Positions 16,921-26,069 of a stretch of DNA of 64,000 bases are shown piece after piece. The translations under genes and the position numbers were made by a program. The notes beneath the pieces are model-generated. The model saw only the letters and a program-made list of their open reading frames with translations, was not told the origin of the DNA and did no database searches. The DNA comes from Myxococcales bacterium (GTDB lineage Bacteria > Myxococcota_A > Polyangia > Polyangiales > GCA-016699535): NCBI GenBank assembly GCA_016699535.1, contig CP064980.1, forward strand, positions 3,046,001 through 3,110,000, read 5' to 3'. Position 1 is the stretch's first letter; the number at the start of each line of letters is the position of its first letter.

Positions 16921-18789
16921 TCAGTAAAACAACATTTCTGCACTTGATAACAGCGCGTAACAAAGCGGGCGCGCAAATTCCTCTGCCGTGCGCGCATCTC
17001 GCGCCGCTTGCTCGCCTGCGGCGCGAATCTCCTCGACTTCAACCGCCGTTGCATCTCGCCCAAAGAACACCCTCGCCTGATGTCGTAAGAGTTGCTCGGC
17101 GATATCTGCACTGGCAGCCGTGCTGGCTGTCACACCATTGGGCAGCATGGCCCCGATAGCCGCTGCGGCGTCGCTTCCTTCTAACGCTGGATCACATACT
17201 TGCGAAGCAAAATTAAGCTGCACGCCGGTTGTAAGCACACTCACAATGCTAAAGCGCGAGGATTCCTCATTGTTGGGACAGCCGCCCAAAGTTCGTACGA
17301 GGTCCCGGTATTCGCCGACAATGAGCCCTTCGCTTTCGGTAGAAAGCTGCCAATCGGATTTCTCAAGCAACAAGTATGCGGCAATGCTTCCAGCCTCAAG
17401 GAAATCCTCGGGTCGCGTGATGCGATGATCGCAAGCACCAATATTTACCCCAAGGGTGCTGCTCATACTTTTGACCCAACCTTCTGCTTGGACTTGCTTG
17501 AGCGGTCCATAGGTCCAGCGATGTTCAGTCGGAGTTCCTCCTCCGCTTGCTTGCTCGCCCTGAGCCGACTGCAAATAGGCTGCAGAGGTAGCAATGGCGT
17601 AATGAACAGCTCGTAAATCTCCGTTGTATAAATTGGTAAGGTAGTCGACCATCTCAGAGCGTACGGCGGGAATCTCGCGGCCAAGGGCGTAGCCAAGGTA
17701 CTGCTGAAGCACCCTATCAACAATGTGTTCCCAAAACACTGGGCCGTAGCGCAAAGCGCTTGAAATCAATCGTCCAGGCTCTTGCAGTTGTTGCCATTCA
17801 TCGGCTTTGAGCAAACCACTCCACATGCGTTTTTGTCCGTCTACAGTCAAGGCACGTATGTCGGGCCTTAAATAGAGCTCGACCAACTCGCCAAACTCAA
17901 CGCTTGTGCATTCGCCCACTGTGGCCGGATCCCGAACGCCGTTTTCATTAACGCAGCGGTATTGAAGCCACGAATCTGGCAAGCGCATGCCGAGCACTTG
18001 ATGATCGTGGTAGTCGTTGAGCCACAGCGAATAAAGCCTTGCAAGGTCGCTGCGTTCGTTTTCATCAGGCGGTCTACCGAGAAACATGGAAAAAGCCGCT
18101 TCAGCCCGATCGCCTGAGGTATCGTACAGCCGTGTTACAACGGGATGCGAAGCAGCAACGGTCGCGAAGACATCGTAAGCGAGATAACCGCCGCATAGCT
18201 TGCCGACAATGTTGTCCATGTCATAAATACGCTCAACACTGACCTTTTGGGTGCTGTAACCAAAAATGTCGGCCCAGCGTCGACGGCATTGCAGCGAAAA
18301 CTCTTCGCTATCGATAAGTTCCCAAACGACCTCGCCCCATGGACGCGCAGCGCAATTGTTTAATGTCTCAGCCTCTGTGGGATAACGACCGATCAGGTCC
18401 ATGTACAGCCGACGGCAAGCCTCACCTTTTTCGAGGGCTCGCGTGGAAAGGCCGACGCCCCAAGTGGCAGGGCACATCGCACGGTTGATGGGGTTTTCTA
18501 GAGCAGCGGCATCACAGTAACTCTGGCAATCGCCATCGCAATCGGGCAACTCGCCATTGGCAGGAAGAGCAACGTCTCTTGCTTGCGGCAAGGTATCGTT
18601 TCCGCCGAGCAATGGTCCCGCGTTGAGCGGCTCGCTTAGGCCAACAAATTGCCCCGGACCACGAGCGGGATTGTTTGCATCAAACTGAAGCTCCTCACCA
18701 CAAGCAGACGCAAACAGCACGACTAACCACGAGCATACGCTCGCGCTGACTATCACATTCCGAGGTAGTCTCTTTGTCATAGCGCTCAT
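16921..18789 (-). CDS. DUF1549-like secreted lipoprotein (partner of DUF1501)
   Basis: 622 residues with a signal peptide ending LFASAC (lipobox). CRRLYMDLIGRYPTEAE resembles the R-LYLDLTGLPPT-E motif of DUF1549, and VFFGRDATAVEVEEI resembles its C-terminal repeat of the same idea. Several Cys pairs suggest a periplasmic, disulfide-containing protein. It is first in the operon with the DUF1501 and cytochrome-like genes. The alternative name would be DUF1800-like; the exact family needs a profile search. Confidence 0.65.
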   Translation of the reverse strand: MSAMTKRLPRNVIVSASVCSWLVVLFASACGEELQFDANNPARGPGQFVGLSEPLNAGPLLGGNDTLPQARDVALPANGELPDCDGDCQSYCDAAALENPINRAMCPATWGVGLSTRALEKGEACRRLYMDLIGRYPTEAETLNNCAARPWGEVVWELIDSEEFSLQCRRRWADIFGYSTQKVSVERIYDMDNIVGKLCGGYLAYDVFATVAASHPVVTRLYDTSGDRAEAAFSMFLGRPPDENERSDLARLYSLWLNDYHDHQVLGMRLPDSWLQYRCVNENGVRDPATVGECTSVEFGELVELYLRPDIRALTVDGQKRMWSGLLKADEWQQLQEPGRLISSALRYGPVFWEHIVDRVLQQYLGYALGREIPAVRSEMVDYLTNLYNGDLRAVHYAIATSAAYLQSAQGEQASGGGTPTEHRWTYGPLKQVQAEGWVKSMSSTLGVNIGACDHRITRPEDFLEAGSIAAYLLLEKSDWQLSTESEGLIVGEYRDLVRTLGGCPNNEESSRFSIVSVLTTGVQLNFASQVCDPALEGSDAAAAIGAMLPNGVTASTAASADIAEQLLRHQARVFFGRDATAVEVEEIRAAGEQAARDARTAEEFARPLCYALLSSAEMLFY

Positions 18790-18861
18790 GCCACCACACT
18801 CCGATACGGTCTGTTAATCTGATCTGTCTTTGTCGATAACGCAAGCAAAGCAATCATTTCC

Positions 18862-19701
18862 TCACAGTGCCACCTCTGCACCTACAGTGAATCCGTAACG
18901 GAGGATATTAAGCTGCCAGTCGATGGCAAAAGGAACACCTTGAACCGTCTGCTCGGTGTTAAACAAGAACATACGGCCCGCCGTAAAAGAAAGACCTCCA
19001 CGAAGCGCAAAGTTTTCATGAAGCGGCAAACGAACATGCACGAGCGGCGCGATAAAGCCGCCTAAGCGTGGCACACTCCAAACATCAACACCCTGCGCCT
19101 GCAATGCATCGATTTCATCGGCAAAGTCGCCGCCGGGCAAAAGAGTCGACAGACCTGCGCGCGCGCCCAATATCAAATCGACAAGAGGCAACGAATCAAT
19201 GATGTATTCAAGCTGTGCATACAGATCCAGCATATGGCCATAGCTGTAACTTGTATCGTCACCCTCAGGCTCCGTTTTGTAATTGCCTGCGTAGCGCAAG
19301 CCAAAACCAAATCGCGTGGGCTGACCCAATGGAAAGAGCAAATAGGCATTTATCGATAAAAGATTTGCACTTGAGTAATCACCGGATTCATCGAGCGGTT
19401 CATTGATGGCTACTTTGCGAGAGCCATCACGTCCGGAGTCCTCAAAATAAAGACCAGGAGCAAGACCAAAGACCATGCCTGACTTGCTTTTTATTTTTTG
19501 GGTTGAGGCGTCAGCTTCATCGGAATCCTCTATTGCCGTTTCTTCCGATGCCTCAGGAGGAGCTTCGCTCTGAGCAGGCTCCTCGACTTCAGCTGTGACA
19601 TCGACCTTCTTAGTTTTTTTTCGACGCTTGGCTTCTGCCGGAGAAGCAAGCAAGAACATGAGCAGCGTTAGACACGCCAGTGAAAGCCAACCTCGGTTCA
19701 T
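18862..19701 (-). CDS. Outer-membrane beta-barrel-like protein
   Basis: 279 residues with a signal peptide (cut after SPAEA), a Lys/Arg-rich then Glu/Ala-rich linker (about residues 25-65), and a C-terminal region of alternating hydrophobic strands: GFGLRYAGNYKTE, LVDLILGARAGLST, FALRGGLSFTAGRMFL, ending YGFTVGAEVAL with a terminal hydrophobic residue as in barrel proteins. No known family is recognised. It is 72 bases upstream of nothing it overlaps and shares strand with the DUF1501 operon. Confidence 0.65.
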   Translation of the reverse strand: MNRGWLSLACLTLLMFLLASPAEAKRRKKTKKVDVTAEVEEPAQSEAPPEASEETAIEDSDEADASTQKIKSKSGMVFGLAPGLYFEDSGRDGSRKVAINEPLDESGDYSSANLLSINAYLLFPLGQPTRFGFGLRYAGNYKTEPEGDDTSYSYGHMLDLYAQLEYIIDSLPLVDLILGARAGLSTLLPGGDFADEIDALQAQGVDVWSVPRLGGFIAPLVHVRLPLHENFALRGGLSFTAGRMFLFNTEQTVQGVPFAIDWQLNILRYGFTVGAEVAL

Positions 19702-19757
19702 GCACCAAAGAATAGCATCGCGAGCGGCCTAACTCCAAATAGCTTTGCGGTATTTAA

Positions 19758-21527
19758 TTATTTGCTGCGATGCATTACACGGCGGCGACGCACAAGGCAT
19801 AAGCCGAACACAGTCAACCACAATGTGGCATGAGCAGTATTATGCTCTGAATTAACTGCGCAATCGCAACCTCCGCCGCCAGCAACGCCTTCATAGCCGT
19901 TTACAAAGCTACCGGTATCGCCATCGGGACGCATGCCAGCATCGTCTACGCCACTATCAGACATGACCCCCGCATCGCCCGCTGTCGAATAGCATTCCCC
20001 AGTGCTCGTATCGCACACCTGCGAAGCGCCAAAGCGAGTGATACACTCCGCATCATCGGTACATCCCTGGCAGGCATTGCTTCCGCTATCGCATATGGGA
20101 GTGCTTCCATCACATGCGTTTTGATCATCTAAAGTGCACTCAACGCAGTTGCCAGTGCTTGGCTCACAAACAGGCATTGAAGCGCTTCCGCAAACGACAG
20201 GGCTCGTCCCTGAACACAGCCCAGAGCTACATTGATCGCCATTGAGGCATTCGTTGCTATCGTCGCAAGCCGTACCATCTACAGCATGGTTGCTCTGGCA
20301 TGTCCCTGACAAACAGCTGTCTGGATCGGTGCAGACCGTATCGGAACTATCACCACACAACGTTCCGTTGACTGCGTGGTTATCTTGACAGGATCCTCCT
20401 CCATCACAGGTATTTGGATCCGTACAGTCGGTATCGCTTGAATCACCACAAGGCGTTCCGCCAACAACGTAATTGAGCTGGCAGCTACCAGCGCCATCGC
20501 AACTATCGGCGTTATCGCATTCGGTCGTCGTAGCGCTGCCACAGGCAAAACCAGCCATTTCATGGTTTGCCAAACAACCGCCCAGGCCATCGCAGGTATC
20601 CGGATTGGTGCAGGCATCGTCGGTTGGATCGCCACACGCAGTTCCGGCTATTTCATCGTTCGCCAAACAGACGCCAGTCCCGTTGCAAATATCAGGATTA
20701 GCGCATTCGTCATCGGTGAGATCGCCGCAGGAAACGCCGGCTGTTTCATCGTTGGCAAGACAAACGCCCGCACCGTCGCAAGTATCTGGATCGCTGCAAT
20801 CGGTATCGCTTGCATCGCCGCACGCAGTACTGGCTGCAAGATCGGAATAGCTTGATGTTGACGTGGCTGAAATACAGGCTTGACAGTCATTCGCAGGGTT
20901 TAGTGCGTTTTCGGCAATGCATTGTCCTGAAATCAAACAACCTGTGCTGAGCACATTTGAGCATACTCCGACGCTGCAGCTGTCGGTTGTGCAAGAAAGC
21001 GCATCATCGCAGCTTACAACTATCGAAACGTCGTCGATAAGGATACCGTTGACGTTGTCCATGTTGGAGCCCGGCGTGAAACGAATCGAGCCGGTTGTAG
21101 CACTGGCCGTTACGGTAACTTGATAGGTCGTAAAAACATAGTCAGCTGCACTTGGAGTCACCGAAGACGTTGCTCCTAAAAAATTGATATTGACCGTCGC
21201 ATCAACTGGTGTGCTCGAACGCCGCGCAGCCTTGAAGGTTAAAACATAGTCCTGTCCCGATACTAGATTGCTTAGGTTTTGATCCAAGTTGAAAGGCAAA
21301 CCCAAAATTTGAGCAACTTTGTTCGAAGGTGAACTTCCACCATAAGCATCTTCCGTATTCACCTGACAATCGCTTCCCGACAAATCATCCCAGTTGGCGC
21401 AGTCGGAACTAAAATCACTGTTCAAAACATTCTCACCACAGGTTTGAGCCTGCGTCGGAGCAGTCCAAGCCAACAAAGAACATGACAACGCTGTAAGCAG
21501 AGAAAAGCGACTAAATACGATCGACAT
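19758..21527 (-). CDS. Surface protein with Cys-rich repeats and MYXO-CTERM-like tail
   Basis: The start MSIVFSRFSLL is chosen because it gives a clean signal peptide (to TQAQ) and has GGAGGG 8 bases upstream; the frame is open further 5' but overlaps the next gene. Residues about 35-175 look like a carbohydrate-binding beta-sandwich (NVLNSDFSSDCANW ... GILIDDVSIVV). Then follow about six Cys-rich repeats of roughly 32 residues with pattern CGD..D..C..PDTCDG.G.C..N. An Asp/Gly linker leads to GGGGCDC, a hydrophobic helix and RRRR, the MYXO-CTERM layout for surface anchoring in myxobacteria. Confidence 0.82.
   Translation of the reverse strand: MSIVFSRFSLLTALSCSLLAWTAPTQAQTCGENVLNSDFSSDCANWDDLSGSDCQVNTEDAYGGSSPSNKVAQILGLPFNLDQNLSNLVSGQDYVLTFKAARRSSTPVDATVNINFLGATSSVTPSAADYVFTTYQVTVTASATTGSIRFTPGSNMDNVNGILIDDVSIVVSCDDALSCTTDSCSVGVCSNVLSTGCLISGQCIAENALNPANDCQACISATSTSSYSDLAASTACGDASDTDCSDPDTCDGAGVCLANDETAGVSCGDLTDDECANPDICNGTGVCLANDEIAGTACGDPTDDACTNPDTCDGLGGCLANHEMAGFACGSATTTECDNADSCDGAGSCQLNYVVGGTPCGDSSDTDCTDPNTCDGGGSCQDNHAVNGTLCGDSSDTVCTDPDSCLSGTCQSNHAVDGTACDDSNECLNGDQCSSGLCSGTSPVVCGSASMPVCEPSTGNCVECTLDDQNACDGSTPICDSGSNACQGCTDDAECITRFGASQVCDTSTGECYSTAGDAGVMSDSGVDDAGMRPDGDTGSFVNGYEGVAGGGGCDCAVNSEHNTAHATLWLTVFGLCLVRRRRVMHRSK
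20250..20850 (-). repeat. Tandem Cys-rich coding repeats, about 96-99 bp per unit
   Basis: Inside the MYXO-CTERM protein gene the unit encoding CGD(S/P)(S/T)D..C(T/S/A)(D/N)PD(T/S)C(D/N)G.G(S/V)C..N is repeated about six times. Units differ at many positions, so expansion is not recent. Boundaries are approximate. Confidence 0.75.
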
Positions 21528-21603
21528 ACAAAACCCTCCAAGAACCCATGGAAAGTCGTACACCACTTCGCAGCACGCAGCAAACCTTGAAAAAAAAACA
21601 AAC

Positions 21604-22869
21604 TTAGGAATGTTTTTGGATAATCTTTTCGAGACGTTTGAGTGCTTTTTCAATCACCGGCATGGAGGGGCCGAAGGAAAAACGCGCGTGATGCCGAAAG
21701 CGCGAAGTTCGACCAATACGGCGTGAGCCCGGATCGACATCAAAAAACTCGCCTGGAACAATGATCACTTTCTCTTCGAGGGCCGCCCGAAAAAAATCGT
21801 CACCACTGCGCAGTGAAGGCGGTAGCTCCGATAAATCGCCCCAGACATAGAAGGTGCCTTGGGGTTCAAGCGCAAGCTTGATGCCCATTTTTTTTAGTCC
21901 GGCAACGAGCAGATCGCGTTTAGGGCGGAAAGCTTTTTGGATAGCTTCTGTTTCCTGTTTGGCGTGCGCTTCGTTGACTAGGTCAATCGCTGCACGTTGC
22001 ATCGGCCGCGATCCACCACCGTCCAAAAAAGATCCGGCACTGATGCATCCCTCAATGACCTGTTTGGGTCCGAGCACCCAGGTCACACGCCATCCGGGGT
22101 AGCGCCAGTTCTTCGTTAGGCCGTCGAGAATCACTACTGGATCGTTTTCGACGTCCTGCACGTGCGCTGCGGCGCTTACAATGCTTGGAGCGTCTTTGGC
22201 CCATACGTAGTGCGAGTAAAACTCATCCAAGATCAAGGTGCAATCAAGCTCCCGTGCCGCATCAACCCACTGAGCCAGCTCTTGGCCATGGACAAGTTTG
22301 CCCGTTGGATTACATGCGTTGCTTAGGAGCAAAGCGCCAAGGCCTCGGCCTTGTATTTCATGCCGCAATTCATCCGCCCCGAAAGCGTAGCCATTGGCTG
22401 GCTCAAGCAAAATCGGAATGGGATTGAAACGGCGAAAGACATCCAAAACTTCAGCGTAGGCGGTGTAGTCCGGCAAGAAATGTCCGAGATGCACTGGCGC
22501 GATGGATGCAGCCACTCGCATGAGTCCCACGCGGCCTCCCCCGCAAATCGCGACGTTCTCCGCTGTGTACTGAGAGGCTTTGCCTTTTCGGAACAGCGCG
22601 TTGTACATCTCGGCCACCGCTTCACGCAGCTCAAGCAAACCACCCACCGGTGCGTAGTCCTGATCCGCTTCGAGCGCGATTTGTTTGATACGCTCTGGCG
22701 CACCGGGCAGTGGACCAGTCTCCGGTTGCCCTTGTCCCAAATTGCACCACTCCGGATCGGTAGCGGAAAAGCCTCTTTTCTCAGCCTCGGCGGTGACGTA
22801 AATCACGCCGGTGCGTGGAACGGGCCTAAAACTGCCTAGGGGGCGCTCATTGTTCGAGTTGTTTTGCAT
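21604..22869 (-). CDS. Class I/II PLP-dependent aminotransferase
   Basis: Fold type I aminotransferase. Visible: EWCNLGQGQPETGPLP, YAPVGGLLELREAVAEMYN, LLSNACNPTGKL (Asn-Pro binding PLP), LILDEFYSHYVW (Asp), and LDGLTKNWRYPGWRVTW with the Schiff-base Lys. Near the end RIGRTSRFRHHARFSF contains the Arg that binds the substrate carboxylate. The start MQNNSNNERPLG is used; upstream residues in the same frame are Cys/His-rich and unlike the family. Substrate not determined. It is divergent from the radical SAM gene. Confidence 0.88.
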   Translation of the reverse strand: MQNNSNNERPLGSFRPVPRTGVIYVTAEAEKRGFSATDPEWCNLGQGQPETGPLPGAPERIKQIALEADQDYAPVGGLLELREAVAEMYNALFRKGKASQYTAENVAICGGGRVGLMRVAASIAPVHLGHFLPDYTAYAEVLDVFRRFNPIPILLEPANGYAFGADELRHEIQGRGLGALLLSNACNPTGKLVHGQELAQWVDAARELDCTLILDEFYSHYVWAKDAPSIVSAAAHVQDVENDPVVILDGLTKNWRYPGWRVTWVLGPKQVIEGCISAGSFLDGGGSRPMQRAAIDLVNEAHAKQETEAIQKAFRPKRDLLVAGLKKMGIKLALEPQGTFYVWGDLSELPPSLRSGDDFFRAALEEKVIIVPGEFFDVDPGSRRIGRTSRFRHHARFSFGPSMPVIEKALKRLEKIIQKHS

Positions 22870-22967
22870 CACGGAGCTTCTTTTGCCATCACACACCAAA
22901 AGGGTCCAGCAATGAGAGCAAAACAGATGCCTGGACATTTTTTCAGTACCAAGGCATTTTGCTTTGC

Positions 22968-23996
22968 ATGATCCGTCCCGTTCTTAACCCACCAAACCCC
23001 TGGCACAGCACCTTGGTTGACTGGGAAGGCGAGGCGCCCCACGTCAAACTCCAAGTCTTTGAAGAAGAAGCCAAAAGCATTCTCTCTCGCCATGAAAGCC
23101 CGGATTTGAACTTTCGCTGGTCCATCAACCCTTACCGTGGGTGCTATCATGGTTGTACGTACTGCTATGCCCGCCCCTACCATCACTATCTTGATATGGG
23201 CGCAGGCACCGATTTCGAGCGGAAGATTATCGTCAAGATCAACGCGGCAACGTTGCTGCGCAAGGCCTTTGATAAAGCAAGTTGGCAAGGCGAAACCTTG
23301 GTATTTTCAGGCGTAACCGATTGCTACCAGCCTCTTGAAGCAGCCTACGGCATCACCCGCCAATGCCTCGAGCTTTGCCTCAAATACAAAAATCCAGTCG
23401 GCATCATCACAAAAGGTGCCAACGTAATTTGTCGCGACATGGATTTGCTGCGCCAGTTGGCAAAAGTTAGCGGATTATCGGTGTTTTTTAGCATTCCTTT
23501 TAGCGACAACGAAACCGGGCGCATCTTTGAGCCTTTCGCCAGCCCCATTGAAAGGCGCTTCGCCGTCTTGGCAGAGTTGAGCCAAGCTGGGATTGAGACA
23601 GGGGTTTCACTCGCCCCAATCATTCCAGGGGTGAACGACAACATGATTCCAACCATCCTTGAGCAAGCAAGCGATGCCGGAGCAAAACACGCCTTTATGA
23701 CCTTGCTCCGCCTGCCCGCCTCAGTAGAGCCGTATTTCTTTGCATCGCTCAAACAAAGCATGCCGATGCGGCAAAGCAAGGTGCAAAACGCACTCATGTC
23801 ACTTCGAAAAGGTAAAACAAGTTCTGCAGCATTTCACGAGCGCATGCAAGGAAGCGGTAAACGCTGGTCGATGATCGAGCAACTGTTTAAAAATCATTGC
23901 GCACGCCTGGGTATTAACAAAAACGAGGTTGGCATTGCCCACAAGCGCGATAGCTTTGAGCGCCCTTTTGAACAACTGAACTTAATCGCCACCTAG
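22968..23996 (+). CDS. Radical SAM protein, SplB-like / PA0069 family
   Basis: RGCYHGCTYCYARPYH carries the Cx3Cx2C cluster binding the [4Fe-4S]-SAM centre. The context NFRWSINPYRGCYHGC and SGVTDCYQPLEAAYGITR...ITKGANVICRDMDLL is typical of the PA0069/Rv2578c group, related to spore photoproduct lyase but with unknown substrate. Length 343 residues is normal. ATG 22968 is preferred to TTG 22959. Confidence 0.87.
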   Translation: MIRPVLNPPNPWHSTLVDWEGEAPHVKLQVFEEEAKSILSRHESPDLNFRWSINPYRGCYHGCTYCYARPYHHYLDMGAGTDFERKIIVKINAATLLRKAFDKASWQGETLVFSGVTDCYQPLEAAYGITRQCLELCLKYKNPVGIITKGANVICRDMDLLRQLAKVSGLSVFFSIPFSDNETGRIFEPFASPIERRFAVLAELSQAGIETGVSLAPIIPGVNDNMIPTILEQASDAGAKHAFMTLLRLPASVEPYFFASLKQSMPMRQSKVQNALMSLRKGKTSSAAFHERMQGSGKRWSMIEQLFKNHCARLGINKNEVGIAHKRDSFERPFEQLNLIAT

Positions 23997-24009
23997 AGTA
24001 ATACGAGGT

Positions 24010-25065
24010 TTAGACCGCAAGTGATTCAGGGTTCATGCCTTGAAGCACTTTTTGCGCTATGTCTTTCGTCTTGGAAACGAAATAAAGGAATTCAGTGTTG
24101 CGTAAATGACTTACCTGACCGACCTTTTGCCTTCAAGGTTATGGATACCAATCTGAGCGCCAACGTAACGTTTTAAAATCAATACCTAGCACCGCAACGT
24201 TGCCCCATTTGCCCAAGAGCTCTTCCATCTCTTCACGGCTCACATAGCCTTCATTGTTGAACGAGACGAGTAAATGCTTGGCCTGAATATTAGAGATGAC
24301 TTTACTAAGGGCATCGTGAATCAAACGTTTCGAGTTAAAAGGGCTTTTGTATTCTCTGCAATCGATGCGTTTACAGGCCTTGCCGTACACTTCGGGTTTA
24401 TCCCAACGCACCAAACTCTCCCACACATGGTAGTTCCCACGATAACTATGTTGATTGTAGGGCGGATCGAGATAAACCAAATCTGCTTTAAGGGTCTTGG
24501 CTGCGTCGGCGGCTTCAAGACGTGTCGCTAGACCGTCCCCCGGCAACACATCCGGTAGACGTAACTGAAGCGGGTTGTGAGCACGCTTAGCCCACTGCTT
24601 GAGATAAGCCATCTGTACACCCGTGGTTGAATCCACGCGGTCAGCAGCTTCCATCAAAGAGACAAGCAATACGGCTTCGAGATTTGGCTCGAGCCCAAGT
24701 TCGGCAATGCGCTCCCGAATGGCGTCCACTCTTTCACCATTGGTGGGATGAAAAAAGCGAGATTGATTGCAGAAGGTTTCAGTGAAATACCCAGCTTTGC
24801 CCGGTATACGATTGAACTCTTCAATCAACAGCGCAGCCTCTTTTTGGATGGCGTTGCGATCGGCTTGAACGTAGCAGCGCGCAAGCACATGCGCGTATTG
24901 ATTGTGATCGTTTGCTTGAACGAAATAACCTGCTTTCTTTAGAGCATGCGCGACTCGCGATGTGCCCGAAAACAGATCAACAACGTTTTTGACCTTGGGA
25001 AAGGAAGCTACGGCTTGCAGAATCTGCGGAATAAGCACGCGTTTTGAGCCAATGTATTTGATCAC
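24010..25065 (-). CDS. D12-class DNA adenine methyltransferase with two frameshifts near its C-terminus
   Basis: N6-adenine DNA methyltransferase. MIKYIGSKRVLIPQI and DLFSGTSRVAHALK (SAM-binding) are followed by LVYLDPPYNQHSYRGNYH with the DPPY catalytic motif. The uninterrupted frame covers 24139-25065 and ends in RWRSDWYP, but the family tail continues in two other frames: RYVGAQIGIHNLEGK and then VSHLRNTEFLYFVSKTKD... to a stop at 24010-24012. The switches sit at T4 runs 24171-24174 (one base too many) and 24125-24128 (one too few). No restriction enzyme gene is adjacent, so it looks like an orphan methyltransferase. Confidence 0.82.
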
Positions 25066-25137
25066 AATCGCTTCATTTTAGTAGCCCAAGCTGTTTAGCT
25101 CAACCAGCAACTCCCTTCACTCTCCATATTAAGGGTA

Positions 25138-25170
25138 GTCGCTCAAAGCGACTGAGACGTGGATTGAAAC
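25138..25170 (+). CRISPR. Solitary CRISPR-repeat-like sequence
   Basis: The sequence has a perfect 7-bp stem AGTCGCT/AGCGACT (from 25137, loop CAA) and ends GACGTGGATTGAAAC. GTGGATTGAAAC is the classic 3' end of many type I-C, I-B and III repeats, and a GTCGC-type palindrome at the 5' half is also usual. Only one copy is present: no second repeat within 120 bases and no cas gene in the window. It lies 72 bases upstream of the methyltransferase start on the opposite strand, so in that gene's likely promoter region. Confidence 0.45.
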
Positions 25171-25246
25171 AATTATGGATAAACATGCACAACACGGCCT
25201 TATCGAAGACCAAAACAAGCAAGGTCATGCATCGACCGCACCGATC

Positions 25247-25330
25247 CTGAGGTATAGTGCGGCGATCTAATCGGCAAAAACCCCGATAAATGAAGGGGAT
25301 TACGGCCGAAACTTTAATTGAAGGCCTCAG
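25247..25330 (+). promoter_or_regulatory. Possible structured leader upstream of kamA
   Basis: Three nested complementary pairs: CTGAGG (25247-25252) with CCTCAG (25325-25330), CGGC (25272-25275) with GCCG (25305-25308), and CCCC (25281-25284) with GGGG (25295-25298), separated by internal loops. It ends about 66 bases before the kamA start. The stems are short, so this is a weak candidate; it does not match the lysine riboswitch as I know it. Confidence 0.25.
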
Positions 25331-25396
25331 CGCATCAGCAAACAGCCTGGACCCAGCGTTGTGCAAGCGCGCCATCCGTGTTTATAAAAAGCTCCC

Positions 25397-26065
25397 ATGT
25401 TGTTGCCAACTTATTCCCCTTCCGTCCCGAGCAAGCGCGACGCTCAGGACTGGCGCTGGCAAGCGCAGCATAGTCTACGTGATTTAGCCGGGCTTGAACG
25501 CGCATTAAAACTAACGGACGACGAGCGGGAAGGTATAGAGCACGCCTTAACCCAAGGCTTTCCCTTGGCCATCACCCCCTACTATTTGTCGCTCTGTGAT
25601 CCCGACAACCCAGCATGCCCGATTCGTCTTCAATGCATTCCTAGCGCAAAAGAAAAACTTCGAAGCGAGGGCGACCTTCGTGATCCTTTGGGCGAAGAAG
25701 CGCACGAAGTAGCTCCGCGACTGATTCAGCGCTATCCCGATCGAGTTCTGCTTTTTTTCACCGACCGCTGCGGTGTGTATTGCCGCTTTTGTACGCGCTC
25801 ACGCATCGTAGGCGCCGGTGGCGGAGCAGCGTCCTTAAAGGAACTCGAAACAGCATTTGCTTATCTAAAATCACACCCTGACATTCAGGAAGTTATTGTC
25901 TCAGGGGGCGATCCTCTGGTGATGAGCGATACGAAAATCAGGGCCCTACTGCACGAGCTTAGAAGCATTCCGTCGATCGGCAATATTCGAATCGCAAGCC
26001 GGACCCCGGTTACACTTCCGCAACGCATCGACAAAGCGCTGTGCGAAACACTGCGAAGCCACCCC
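25397..26065 (+). CDS. kamA: KamA-family radical SAM aminomutase, N-terminal part (frameshifted gene)
   Basis: Lysine 2,3-aminomutase family. Features: LTQGFPLAITPYYLSLCDPDNPACPIRLQ, HRYPDRV-like QRYPDRVLLFFTDRCGVYCRFCTRSR with the Cx3Cx2C radical SAM cluster (Cys125, 129, 132), and SGGDPLVMSD. Family members include lysine 2,3-aminomutase and EpmB, which modifies elongation factor P; the text here (AITPYYLSL) is nearer KamA but the two cannot be separated safely. The frame stays open to 26092 but leaves the family sequence after LRSHP at 26065. Confidence 0.82.
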
Positions 26066-26069
26066 TTCA

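Noticed and set aside
22425..22450. GGATTGAAACGG, resembling the CRISPR repeat end
   Set aside because: Lies inside the aminotransferase gene, lacks the hairpin half and is explained by coding sequence.
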